Part shown: positions 10,961 to 24,309 of the stretch, piece by piece | Layout of the letters: every line of letters begins with the position of its first letter | Numbering within the stretch: position 1 is the first letter of the stretch | From: Nageia nagi | Lineage: Eukaryota; Pinophyta | Direction: 5' to 3' | Length of the DNA stretch: 64,000 nucleotides | NCBI GenBank assembly: GCA_050084985.1 | Contig: JBITNC010000001.1 | Location: 99,200,001 to 99,264,000, forward strand | Notes under the pieces: model-generated | The model's database searches: none | What the model was told of the DNA's origin: nothing | What the model saw: the letters and a program-made list of their open reading frames with translations, nothing else | Position numbers and translations under genes: made by a program

Positions 10961-13900
10961 GTTGAACGAGCCAATTGAAATTTCTCTCATAAGTTCAAAA
11001 TCTAAACTGTTTAAAAAGAATTTTCGACCTTATCCAAATAAAGTAATTAAAAAGAATACGCATCTGCATGTGTAATGTTCCAAAAGGCAAATCCACTTAG
11101 AAATGTACGAGAGGTAAAAGTCAAATTCTTAAAGTATCTAGGAATATTATTCCATTTGAGAGTTAAGACAAGTTTACCCCATTTCAGGCCATGTGAATTT
11201 CTTAAAAAAGGAGAAGAAAAGCATATATATAATCTACTTTCTATGGTTAAAGTGAATTGTTATTCTATTATTTTGTGTTTGCATGTCTTTTTATGATACT
11301 TTATTCGTTTTATTTAATATATATGATATATATAGAGCGAATTATTATTTGTAAATTGAAGTTTTTATTTTAAGCTATTTTTTTAATCAATGGAATGTTC
11401 GTATTTGATGATGACTTTTATATGAAATAATTATTATAATATTTTTATATCTTTTAAAATTAAATATCAAAGTGGATTTAATTTGGATTTGAATTAAGTA
11501 TATTAATAAGTTATTTGTATTGAACAAATCATTTAAAGTGTATTTAAAGAGATTTATCTCTTTGTTATTAATTATTTGATTCTTTTATTTTGTATAAATC
11601 TTATAAAAAAATCTATTACAACTACAATATTAATAATATGTTGATCTATCACATTGTATTGTACCTTTTTAAGGCTTTTTGGCATTTTTCTACTATGTTA
11701 GTATCAAACTCCCCCCAAGAACTTACACTTATTAAAGTTGATGCCTTATCTACTAAGGTTGATACTATGCTTAGCTCTTTTGTTTTAGATCCTAAAGGAG
11801 AAAAGTCATATAAAAGTACAAGAAATCAAATTCTAAATAGATGAATGTTTCATCAGAACAAGAGAAGTTTGTGATAAAGATTTTAGGGATCATTATAGTA
11901 GTTCTCAACATGTCTAGATTATCATAGTATATTTTATTAAAATCATAATAAGTCACTAATAGTAATCCCTTTCAAGATGTATCAAATTCAAAAGCATTTA
12001 TCATTAATAATTGTAATTTACTATTCCTTGTCACCCATTCATCAGCTTCATAAATCTAATCATTTTCATAGTATTTTATGTTAACTAACTAGTTTAGAAA
12101 CTTAGTCAACTTTCTAAATAATAGAAGAATAATGATAGCAAGAAGCCATAATAGTAGCATTCATAATATGTCATTTTATATTTAATGGAAATATCACAAC
12201 AAATTATTTATAATAAACCATATATTTAGGTAGTTAAAAGGTCTTGAATTGGTTTATTTTTCTTTGACTCTTTTGAATTATGTTGCTCCCAACTTCAACC
12301 TTATTCAAGATAAGCATTAAGGAAAATAAATATGTAATATTTCTCATAATTTATTCCAAGATCATAAATGATCAGATGTTGATATTGACTAAGGATATGT
12401 ATTATCTCAATAATACATGGTTGAGGTACTTGAGTTAATAAGATTTGATAAATAGTAAATACTACAAAATATAAATGCAACATGCAAATTGAGAACTTAT
12501 TTTAAAATTATAATATATGCTATCAATGTGATAATGCCAAGTATATGGAATGTTACAAAGAAAATTATAAAATTTTATATCTCTTACACCCTATGAATCT
12601 AACCTACATTAAATAAGAAAATATATTTTGTATTATATAATATTAAACTAATGTGATTTTAATTCTACATATTTCTTCCTTATGCATATTAGAAAGTATA
12701 AGGTTGACCTCATTAATAATACAAAATTGATCTTAGTAAAATTAAGTTATTTGTAAATGCACCAAAAGTGTTGGATCTAGTTTGTTACAATAAATTTGGT
12801 CAATGTGTCACAAAAAATCAAGTTTGTATGCAAAGAAAAAAGACAAAGAAGCCATGCATTGGAATATATATCTATGTCTAAGTATACATAAAATATATAT
12901 ATTTAACATCAACATGATAGATTAGTGCAATGATAAAATCTTCTTTACTTCAAGGCTTTTAAAAAATCTATGTATATGTAAGAAAAGTCTATAAAATATC
13001 ATTAATGGATATCAAAATTTTCCATGGATTGTACCCTAATTCAAATCATGGTGAAAATACCAAAAGAGAAGAGATAAAGTTATGAATTGGGCTATCAAAT
13101 ATCAATGAAATGGATTATAATGTTATACTATTGAATCATTAGTAAGAGCCTTCACTATAATGGTATTAAAAAGATATTGCCATATTGCTAAAGTACTTGA
13201 ATATGATTCGATATGATATTCCAAATCATAATAAGAATATTTACTTATGAAACTTGATGTATGCATTTTTGGTAATTTTTTTGATATTTCTATTCTTTTG
13301 AAATCCTTAGAAACTTGACCATTTGATTTCTATTATTGGTTTTATATCTAGAAATCCAAATATAATACTATAAAAAATTTACAAATTATTTTATACAAAG
13401 TTTCATATTAAACCATAAAGAAAATAATATAATTACAATTTCACACCCTTAAGAGATTTCACATTGATTTTGTATGATGAATATTTAAAAAGTAAGATAG
13501 AGAATGAATAATAGCATAAAGTTAAATTTTGATTGAAAATGTATTTACTAGATAATAATATTAAGATAATTCATAATTCTTTGAGTAATTTATTAGCACA
13601 TATATAAGGTAGTTACAAAAGATATTTACATGCATTATGTCATATTACATATTGAATTCTATTATTAAGTCAAGGATTAGGTTCATGATATTTCTATCCT
13701 TTTCTATTTTCATTTTGTTAAGTTCTATGAGTTATTTTTAGTGTAGATTAAAACATTCAATGGCTTTGTGATACTAATATCATGTTAAAAAAAAAGTAAA
13801 GAAAGATAAAATTTTTCATAAATCAAATTTGATGATTCTATACTTATGATGAAATATGTAAGTCTATAAGATAGATTTGTTACAAAATTTCCAAAAATAA

Positions 13901-16080
13901 TGTAATAAATTGGTATTAATTTAAGTATTTAAAAATTATGATTATTTTATATAGAAAAAAATGACATGGATTGAGCTATTTATGAGAAAATTGGATACCA
14001 AGAAGAGAATAATATGGGGGTTGTAACTATAAAAAATTAATATCATAGGAAAGGAGATAAACTATAACTAAACCTAGATAAAGAAAAAATAATGAAAAGA
14101 TAAAATCCTGCTTGAAAATGAAATATGCCAACTATTGAATGATAAAAAGGATATCACTAAGTAAAGAAGGAATAATGGCAATGATTGAACTAGTAGATGA
14201 TCCAATAAAAAGTCTAGAGGTGGAGATCCACTTAGATTCCAATGAACAATGGTGGTTAAAAAAGGGTCAATTTTTTAAGAATTAAAATTGAGTAACATGA
14301 AGTTCAATAACAAGAGTTGATATTAGATAAGTAAGAGTAGGGCATCCTAGTGAAGGAAAAGTAAGTAAGAAAGAAACATCCTATGTAGTTATTGATGGTA
14401 AGAAATCAACTTTGGATTATTTTGAGAGAAAAAAAGCACTTCCAAAATTTAGGAGAAAATAGTGATAATATCATGAATATCAAGGGATTGAACTCCCCGT
14501 TAACACATAATTTTATGAAATTAAGCATGGTTGAAAATCATAGAATTCTTATTTTTATTATTACACCTTAAGGGGAAAAAGTATAACAACTATTATAATC
14601 ATCACCATGATAGAAGAACTAAGTGCTACAATTTTAGTATAATACCTATTCAAAGGAGAAACTTCTCCAAAAGACTAAAATATGTAATACTTTGTACATA
14701 AAAATGGATATCCAAATTTGGAAAATTTAGTAGAATTTAGTAAATGTAGTTTGAAATAAACAGGTATGTTGTTGCCCAAATAATTGTAAACTTTTAAAGA
14801 TAAATTTTAGGTTCCTATATAAAAAAACCAATTTAACCTACTTGTTTATTTTTTTGGTATTGATCAAAATATCTATTCATATGATTAGAGAATAAATCAA
14901 TAAAAGTTTATTTTATGTCATTTATTGCAATTGGAAATTAATATAGTATTTAAATATCTCCATCTTATATAGTTGATTGCATTATATGGTTGCTACTAAA
15001 TGATAAAGATACTAAGATTTAATATATTATGAGATTAGATCATATAAGGTTCATTCTATGCTAAAAATTTATCTTTATCTCTTATGTTTTGGAGTTTAAC
15101 TATATTTTATCCATGTATAGCTTTTGCAATATTTATTTTTCATCATGTTAAACTCATATTGTATATACAATGACTTTATCCCATACAAAAAATATTAAAA
15201 TAAGGAGAATTATGCAAGGAAATTTTCTTCATAAAATTTGGGTTTATACATCCATGTGGTTACATATCATTAATTTTGGAAATATGATATGAATATGATG
15301 TAGCATCTTTTAAGGATGTGAGAAAAGATTATTTAAGATCTATATACTAATTAAATCATATAGAATATTTGAAACCAAAATATTGGTTTAGGAAAAGAAA
15401 AATAAATAATAATAATAATAATAATAAATTCATTAAAATATATTAATTTTAAAATAACTAAATCTTTCATTCTATCAATTTATTAGATGTTGAAGAGCAT
15501 ACATGCCAATAATAATCATTAAAATCGAAGGATGCATACAATTGATCATTTATATATTAAATGAATAACTAGAATAAATATAAACTCATACATAATATTA
15601 ATATTCAAGCAATAGAAAAGTGTATATCAACTTGTTATCTAATTATGGCTCTATTCTCTTCATTGAATATATATTACATTAGATTCCTTTCTTACTAGCT
15701 ACCTTCCTAGTAATAAAAATAACATACAAAATATAACAGAAGCTATTAAATAAAAGAACATCAAATAAAACATATCATCTAATCACCCAAACAAGGATAT
15801 AATGATGTATCTATATTTGGTAAGTACATCACAAGTCCTATTCATGATAGAAATTATGTTGATTATGAGGGAAAATCATAACATCGAGTTCTTGAGTGAT
15901 TAAACAATAATTATCTCATCAACTTAGCACTCATACCAATTCATGGTAAGGCTTGACTATAATTTAATCTGGTTCAATGTAGTGAAGTGAAGGCAAATAT
16001 TTCCATTTAGGAAGTAAAAGGAAAATAATTGTCTAGAAGATAAAAAGTAAGAAGGAGAAACATGTGAGTAAATTTGATTT
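10961..16080. other. Long AT-rich region without recognisable genes
   Basis: I read both strands and found no supported coding region. The open frames at 11075-11296 and 11590-11844 have no recognisable domain. Around 14470-14530 a short stretch reads NIMNIKGLNSPLTHNF, faintly like the start of a plant LINE endonuclease, but nothing around it supports that. The region is probably very old repeat sequence. Confidence 0.4.
15405..15428. repeat. (AAT)n microsatellite
   Basis: About eight AAT units in a row. Confidence 0.9.
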
Positions 16081-16084
16081 TCAT

Positions 16085-17489
16085 ATAGCCAACTAATACA
16101 AAAAATACATGAAGAAACTTGAAGGTTTGGAAAATATTATATTTGATGGAGGACTAAAGCAATTTATGGAAAATCCTAAAGGATGTGATATATAATTATC
16201 TTTGGAAGTGGGAAGAAAATGGGAAGAGGGGAGGTGCCAAGTTCATGGTATGCAACTAGAATTTAAAAAAGAGGCAATTACAGAGGTTACATTTCTTAAA
16301 AATAAGGTCAAGGAGATACAAATGAATGATAAATTGAATATGATGGAAGAACTATAGAAATTTTATCATGAGTAAATCCAAAATTTGAAGTACATGACAC
16401 ACTATCATAGGTCAATTCTCCCAATTCCATGGGATAAGGTGATGAAGCCAATTATGAAGTATATCACACTTTATAGGATGCATAAAGAGGTATACATATA
16501 TCATATAAACCTCTTGAATCATTTTAAAATTCAAAATAAGGAAGTTAATTTCCCTTTATTCATATTTAATTCTATGGGATTATCAATTAAAAGATTAAAG
16601 ATAGCATGAGTGAATTACCATTGCACCAAACTATGATAAAATTAGTTTATGATGTAGCTATGACTAAATAACCTAGGCCTAATCCAAAGACAAATATCAT
16701 TATAGAAGAGAAAAAGAAATTATAGTTTGAACAAATTGTTTAAAAGGAAAATAAAACAACATGTAGTAAAGACATATGTAGCAAGGAGTTGTAGATGAAA
16801 AATTGAAATGAAGCAACTGGGAGAAAAGATAAGGTCATTCCCCACTTGCAAGACTTAAAGAAAAAAATGCATATAAAAAAGATGAGATATATAAAGTGAA
16901 AAATAATAAAATGAATATGAATAAAATATAATGGGGTATTTATAATCATACTAGGTCCAAAAAGGCAAAATACAAAAAAGGATATCCCAAAAAAAGGAAT
17001 ACAAATAATAGAGTTAGAGCTACCTCTTCCATAAGAGAATAAACAAGATAATAAGGATGGGGAATAAGAAAATAATCTAGATGTAAAAGAGATAAAATAG
17101 GAATAACCCTAGTAGGATAATTAGACACAAGAAGAAGAATAAAGTAATTCCTTATCAAAATAAATCAAAATTAGACCAAAATAATAAGTCACAAGAATAC
17201 AACAATATAACAATATCTATAATAGAATACTAGTAGAAGTACTATGGAGCTAAGGTCTTCCAAATGCAAATTTTGAATGACTCTCCATCAAGCCTATGAA
17301 GATCCAAACTGCAAGAAAAATAATATACATGTCAAAAATTTTAAGTACAATTATAGAATACTTCCTTTTACATTTGACAAAGATGAAGATATTGTAAAAT
17401 TAGGACTTGATATTGGAATTCATCAAGGACCCTTCAATACTCATAGGGTACTTTGTCCTAAACCACTTTGGATGCATATGATCGAATAG
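16085..17489 (+). pseudogene. Decayed plus-strand ORF of unknown family
   Basis: One frame runs from 16085 to 16609 with four internal stops (two likely Gln positions). It reads KYMKKLEGLENIIFDGGLKQ, then MENPKGCDI, LSLEVGRKWEEGRCQVHGMQ, PWDKVMKPIMKYITLYRMHK and VYIYHINLLNHFKIQNKEVN. After a frame change, a Lys-rich low-complexity stretch follows (16620-17230). A 70-codon open block at 17277-17489 starts TLHQAYEDPN and includes KLGLDIGIHQGPFNTHRVLC. The sequence is clearly protein-like: balanced composition, Trp, Cys and Gly kept, far better than random AT-rich sequence. I do not recognise the family. The loose layout (N-terminal helical domain with a '..F..EAITEVT' motif, Lys-rich tail, short C-terminal block) is reminiscent of poorly described plant transposon-associated proteins; that is inference. 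Confidence 0.5.
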
Positions 17490-18106
17490 AAAAGCATAAG
17501 ATAGTATGAGTTTAGAAGAGGAGTATCTTAATATAAAACTTTCAAAACATGTGCATGCATGATATACTTAAAAAACTCCCTACTTTAAAAATGTATCACC
17601 TCTAGTTTTAATTTATTAAACCCCTCATAGTAAACCCATATATAATAAACAATAACCCTTTTACTAAAAAAGTTAACTAAATTTTTAATACATCTTAGTA
17701 GTTTTACCATTTCATCAATGTATAATATTTTGTTCAACACTAGCAAAGTTAAGTCAGACCCAAACCTAAAAGACTAAGGGGTTTCTCCTTAACTACATAG
17801 TTGATATTATCTTTGTTTAGCTCTAAAACATGGAAAATGAGATCATTTCTTATTATAGGAAGATACTTGGGTGAAATCTTATGAAACTTGACAAATAGAT
17901 CAAATGGGTAATAAAAGAACTTAGGTAAAATACCATAAAATTGAACCATGCCATAAATATCTTCTCTCTTATGCTTAAGCCTAAAATAAAATGAATAATA
18001 AAAACAAACATATTATATATATCAAATGCAACACAACTTCAACACCCATTGATTTCTAAACTTAAAATATTAATAAATAAGTAAATAACTAAAAAGATAA
18101 TATGTT
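17490..18106. other. AT-rich spacer
   Basis: No supported gene. A 66-codon minus-strand open frame (17749-17949) has no recognisable motif. Confidence 0.35.
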
Positions 18107-18298
18107 AAAAATAAAAGACAAATAACTAGCTTAAATATCTAGGGTATATATCTAAAAACATAGAGAGGTATCAATCTTGAGGTGCCTATCTTATTTCTTG
18201 AAGTGTGTTTCCAATATAAGCTCCTTGAGAATGATACCTCTTAATATTTTTAGATATATATCCTAGATATCTAAGTTAGTACTTGTTCTATTTTATTG
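18107..18298. repeat. Long inverted repeat (hairpin, possible MITE)
   Basis: The arm 18125-18182 is complementary to 18223-18280: 58 bases with about nine mismatches, separated by a 40-base loop. With a small bulge, pairing extends outward to about 18109 and 18297. A single strand could therefore fold into a ~190-nt hairpin. It could be a MITE, whose terminal repeats usually occupy less of the element, a foldback element, or an inverted duplication. No clear target duplication was seen at the edges. No coding sequence lies inside. Confidence 0.75.
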
Positions 18299-19162
18299 GA
18301 TAATTTTTTTTTTGATAAAAATATGAAATTAATATATAATATAGAAAATATAACATATTTACTATTTTGTAAAATGATTTTAATAATTACTAAATTTATT
18401 ACATTTTTTAGTTAACAAATGAAGCTTATTAATCAATACACATTTAGCTAATGATTTATTATAGAAGATGAAACTTACATGCAACTTCATCCACAAATAT
18501 ATCCATAATAGATTGATTGCTAAATTATTTTATGACATGCATAAGAGATGGCAAGCAATAGGTGCAGAGGAAAAAATAAATTTGTGTCTAAAGAATTTCC
18601 AAATAGTTATATGGATAATATGTTAAGTGTTGGGAGAGATTTTGATGCAAGGTATGAAGCATTTATAGATGGTTAAGATGGAAAAATACACATATATTAC
18701 CTTATAAGCTTGAAATGTAAGAATATATTCTATGATATATTGGCATTGTAGGATAGTTTGTATCCCATTTATATTTAAGTAATTAAAACTATGAAACTGT
18801 TGAATATTTGTAGCCATTAGAATATATACCAATTCAATCAATGCAATTGATTGTACATTATAAAACTCTTATTAACTTTTAGGATCCAATATAAAAAAAT
18901 ATTTTTTTCACCATTATAAAAAAAAATAAAAAATCATTGAAAGAATGACATCATTCATTCATAGATTTTCATTATCATATTATATTGGGATAATTTGCTA
19001 AGTTTTATTTCTTGGATAAATTTCATAAAAACACCTATTGTGTGGGTTGATATACTTGACGCTTATAATATTTAGGTTTTAGAAAATAGACACCTCAAAA
19101 ATATTACAAAATATGGGTGAAAAGTTTTAAATTTCAATCAAACACACTTTAAAGATATTCAT
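18299..19162. other. AT-rich spacer before the chromovirus
   Basis: No gene or repeat recognised. The 72-codon minus-strand frame at 18623-18841 looks like chance. The five bases before the LTR are TTCAT (19158-19162). A matching duplication cannot be tested because the 3' LTR is truncated. Confidence 0.35.
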
Positions 19163-22100
19163 TGTAATGACCCACCTAATTGCACTTACTATATCTTAAA
19201 TACTGTGAGGAATTTGAATGTGATTGAGACTATTTGTGTTATAATATGCCTAATTTTGAATGCTTATATGCAATATTTATATTGATTTGATGTTGGATTC
19301 AAGGTTGTTGTGATATAGGTTACAAGTTAACTTAGCATGGGAGTCAAGTTGGAGAGATAGGGAACCAAAGATAAGTTGGATATAGGAACAATTGGTAAGA
19401 GTGAGGAAATGATTGATGTTTATTTGTTGATAGCCCATAGGGACCTTCATCAATCATATAGTTGCATATTATAATTATTGTGCATGATTTTTGATCCCTG
19501 TGATGAGTTTAATTTTTGCATGTGTACTAAAAAAATTACCTTATAGGAGGGGCAATCTTCATAGGTAAACTTGTGTGCTAAAAATTTGATGTGCATTTCT
19601 GAATTGCCTTGAAAAATTAATTGACCATTTTTTAAAGTTGAAAGGAATATTCCAAATTTTTAAATTTAAATTTTTCACCAAAGAATTTTAGTTTTACAAA
19701 TAATAAATTCTAGGATTAGGGGAGAGCAAAATTTAGGGATAAAGGACTATTTTGGTATTTTGCAAAAATAATGGAGGAACTATCTCCATACATTTTGGTC
19801 TTTTATGTTAAGTGTGTAAAATAATTGATAAAATTTTTCCATACATTTTGGTGCCTATATATTATGTATGAAAAATATTTTGTGGGAATTGGGACTTGCA
19901 AATAAATTTGTCAAAATCCTACCACATAATAATAAAACCCCCTATAGCTCATGAACAAAAATGTGAGGTGGATAAATAGTTATATTTTTGGATGGACTAT
20001 ACCAACCTTTGGCTATAAATATCTAATATAACTCTTAGAAAAATATATCAATCATACACTTCTCCTCCTCTTCCCAAATTTTGGTTAAGAGACCCATGAA
20101 GGAAGGAATATCTCCCATTTTTCTAGGTGCTTTCCTAATGTTTTAGCCAGTAGTACTAAAATGCTTAGTCGAAACTTTGAGTTTTATTTGACAATTTTTA
20201 AGTGTATTTGAAGGAAGGAATGCTTATTTAAGAGTTTTTGATAATATTAATAGGGTTATTTGTTATTAATGGCCTTATATTAATTGTACCATATGAGAGC
20301 ATAATATTAGTAATTATTTCATACCTTTACATATGAATGTATTGTATACTTTGTCGATGCCTATATGTAGGTATCTAGAGAAAATATTGAACAAATTTCT
20401 TTTAATAAAAATTCATGGCCTTATGAGTTCACACACATCAAATTTTTAGCCATTCCACCATGTTTGTGTGTGTGTGTGTATATATATAAAATAAAATATA
20501 AACAATTTCATTATGGGCCATGAGCTGGTACTCCATCTTGATTTCTATGAGAGGTATCCTTGAGCCATTCAAAAGATGTAGTTTTTCTAAATAACCCTTG
20601 ATCAAATGCTTGATGTATGTAATGTTAGTCCTCACTCAATAATGGCTCTTGTTTTCTCCTTTATATCTTGGCACTATCACCATTCATATAGCCTTCTGAG
20701 AAACCCATTTTAATTGACTTAGAATAGAGACTTAAAAGCTTTGAAATTTGTTCATCGATTTTGCTTTAACCTTGAGCAACTCATTACAAAAAACAATTTT
20801 GCATTGCATATTTGAGATCTATATTGGATTGGAAGGAAAAGAATAGAGCCTAGCATGAGTTGAGAGTCTTCCACTAAAATGACATTTTATCTTTATGCTA
20901 TTTTTTGGTTGAGTCTTTCTTTAATACACATAGAACATGGCACCATACAAATAGATATGAATGGAAGAGCCATGTATTAGAGATGACCTTCAAAGATAAA
21001 TGCTACTTATTATATAATTAAGCTCAATATATCATTTATAATTGTAGGTCTAATCTGATGTGTCTGAAATAAGTTTTGGGTAATACTATACACTCACCAT
21101 ATATGACCTTAGGAGTACATCTCCATTGGGGTGTCCAAGACATGCGATAGGCACTTTGAAATATTATTACACATGCTATTCCTATTTGGAAACATTCCAT
21201 GGAAGGAGGTCATGTTTACTTAGATAAGGAGTGTGAAAATGCCCTTGTAAGCTACTTCTATAAGTTTGATGAATATTAAATGAGAGACAAAGAAAGAGCC
21301 TCTAAACACAAGTTATCTCCCCTAAAATTCATTTTTTTCCCACTCTATCTTAAATAACCATAATATCCCTCGTAAGCTACTTAAATATCCATGGTAGATA
21401 AAGAAAAACTCCACCAGATGCACTCATACCTAACATTCCATGGTAAATAGAGAAAAGCTCCACCAAACCAATTCATACCTGATGTGAAAAAATGTGTAGA
21501 TTTAGACAAAGATCTTAATGAAGGATTAAATGTATACATAAATATCAAAGCCTCATAAGGTATTAAAATTATTTTAAATATTTTTCTTATCTTACTATAA
21601 TTGAATTGAATTTATTTAAATTAAGTTTTACAATAAGTTTTATCATAAATTAATGGGATTTAAAGAGTATTTAAATAGAGACTCTAATAAATTTTAATTG
21701 ATGGAATTATGATATTTTTGGATGAACTAAAGTAGAACGTGGTTTGTGTTTTCTTAATGGAGTGTAATAAAGTTTTTTATATGATAGTGTTATGTATGAA
21801 CTATGAAGAGTTTAATTAATTATTAGTCCTATTTGAGAAAGAATCTTGTGGAATAATGAAATTAACTAAGAATACTATTTTGAGGAAAAACATGTTGAAA
21901 TGATTGATTATTTAAGTATTTTGAGGTGATGTGTTTGATTATTTTTATGCATGTGAAATTATTAGAAGTTATGACTAAGTTGAAACTTTACTTTATGACC
22001 AAGGAAGGGAGGTAGTTCTAGTAAGAACATAAAACCTCCTTAGGTCAAAGAATAGGGTATTAATTGTTGATTGTTGAATAATTGTATGAGAAGGAATAGT

Positions 22101-24231
22101 TATGATGCATCTAAGATAGGATGCCCTTTGTTCATAAAAGGAGCTATCCTAATCCTTAAATATTCTAAACCTTTTCTTAGTACCTATATCCAATGAATCC
22201 TAGATCATTGGGAGGAACGTGAATGGTGAAGATGGAAAGAAGCTATACCAAGAGGATGAATAAATATTGAAGATACACTATAAAAAAAAAAAAAACTATG
22301 ATGTAAAATTTTCTTTATTAATTGTATGGGAATTCCATGTGTAATACCTATGAAGCACAAATTAGGGTTACCTTAGTTCTTGATAGATTATCATCATGAA
22401 ATACATTCAGGTATGAAATTAAGCTTTTACCCATTGATGTATAGTCCATATGTAATTAATTTGTGATGATACAATATCCAAGATTGATTTATTATTAAAT
22501 GTATCTAAATAATTTATGATACTATAAATTATTTTTTGGGAAGTTAAATAAATAATGGAAGGAGAACCCTACTATTCTCATATGAAGATAGTTATTTAGT
22601 AACATATAATAAATATTACATTATGTTCCCTAACCTAACATGATTATGATAAAATATGGAACCTTTTTGAAACACATGGATAGGTATGACATTAAAAGGG
22701 AAACACTCTTGGAATAATCAATGAAAGGTATGGGATAAGAAATAATTAATGTCTCATAATGATAATAAACATTAAAGAAATGATGGTGCATACATCTTTA
22801 AATGTTTAAAATAAGCACATGAATTTTGTAAAGAGATTTAATAGAATGATAAAGTCTTGATACTTAGTTAAATATTAAGTAGAACATTATGGTTTTTATA
22901 TGATCATCATAAGAAAACCTAATCAAGGAGCTAAAACACTAGAAGGATAATAGAAGGTAATGAAGACCTCAAACTAATATTAGAAGTTAATAAAAGGTTT
23001 TGATGAGCATACAAACAAAATATTTAAATAAATTAGCTAAAAATTATGTATTGACTAATGACAGGGACACTTTAATAGAAAAAAAAACTTAGTTAATCCT
23101 TTGTTGTCATAAGTTCACTAAACAACATTCAAAATTTATTCCCTAAGTATGTTATACTCTATGCTGTAATTCCTTGTTATAAGTAGCCATGTTTAGTGAT
23201 ATCATAGGGCTTGTTATTATACACTGGCATGTGATTTAATTTTAAAGTAACATTCTTTGTACGATAACTTATGTGTGGGACAATTATAGTAAAACACTAT
23301 TGAATATTCTTTGGTGGCTTCATGAATAATCTTGTTTGAAACTTCTTTTGTACATTTTATGAATTCTTGTTTTTATTTATAAAACATATTTATTAATGTA
23401 AAAGGTGGTTTATTTACTTTTAATTAGTTTGTGATAACATCCTACTATTTGATTCAATAATGAAACCTAGAAGAGCTAATAATTGGTCCTAAATCAATTA
23501 TTTTAGGGATGCTAGTGTGGGATGGTTTTACTTTACAATTTTCCTATAAAATTTATTAGACTATACAAACCACTCAAGGGTATTATACTAATCCCATGTA
23601 TCCCCAAAATATGGGCATGGGTATGTTAGATATCATGGTGATTCTAGCTAATAGATATGGGCAAGATAGTGTCTCATATCCTCAATAATTTATTAGGTTA
23701 GGGTAGTAATCAATAAAAATACAATTACTAGGTGAAGGTGAGTAGTAGTCATACTAGCTACAATAGGAGTATGATGATTGTTCCATAGGAGATGATGCTT
23801 ACCTATTTCATAAAGAGGATTACCTAGGATAATCTATTTGTAGCTATGACTCAAAGGGTTACTATCAAAAAAGATGCATAACCTTATGGATGAGCATGCT
23901 CTTGAATGATATGGGCCCTGAGTAGGAAACCATTGCATCATGAATAGAATGTCTATTTCATATTTCATGAAAATAAATGATGGGATCACTTATGTGGCAT
24001 CTTCTAATGGGATGAGCATTGAGAAGTGAACACCAAATGGATTCTTATCAAGGTTGCTTAATCTAGATTCGACCAATATTGTGATGTGGGTACTAACTAG
24101 CTTGCAACATTAACTTCCTCATCTGGATCACCTTATCCATTCCTATACAACAATTTGAATGTTTAAATTAAATAAAAATAAATGTCTAAAATTTTAGGGT
24201 TTGTTTAGTTGGGAATGGGTGAAGCACTATA
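19163..24231 (+). repeat. 5' LTR of the chromovirus (~5.07 kb)
   Basis: Starts TGTAATGACCCAC; ends just before the PBS at a TA that was probably CA. Its first ~2.9 kb aligns through most of its length with 29097-31979. Within it lie a TATA box (20014-20021), a (TG)n(TA)n stretch (20461-20490) and a ~48-bp direct duplication near 21388-21480 (CCATGGTA..CTCCACCA..TCATACCT). About 57 bases near 21671-21727 are missing from the 3' LTR at 31618. The 22,080-24,231 part has no partner in this window. Confidence 0.75.
20014..20021 (+). promoter_or_regulatory. LTR TATA box
   Basis: TATAAATA in GGCTATAAATATC, followed after about 30 bases by a pyrimidine-rich CACTTCTCCTCCTCTTCCC. It lies ~850 bp into the LTR, where a U3/R boundary is plausible. 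The same arrangement recurs at 29979-29986 in the 3' LTR. Confidence 0.6.
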
Positions 24232-24232
24232 T

Positions 24233-24244
24233 TGGTATCATAGT
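24233..24244 (+). promoter_or_regulatory. Primer-binding site (initiator Met-tRNA)
   Basis: TGGTATCATAGT right after the 5' LTR resembles the plant LTR-element consensus TGGTATCAGAGC. It marks the start of minus-strand DNA synthesis. Confidence 0.7.
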
Positions 24245-24309
24245 GTTAAGTTCAAACTCTTGGGCCTATGGTCCATAGCTCTTTTACTTTAAGAGTTTAG
24301 GAAGATGAT

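Noticed and set aside
11025-11100. U3 snoRNA gene
   Set aside because: Only eight bases match the U3 start; the sequence after them does not.
14470-14580. Possible start of a LINE endonuclease (MNIKGLNSPLTHNF)
   Set aside because: Only one short block fits; no further endonuclease motifs follow.
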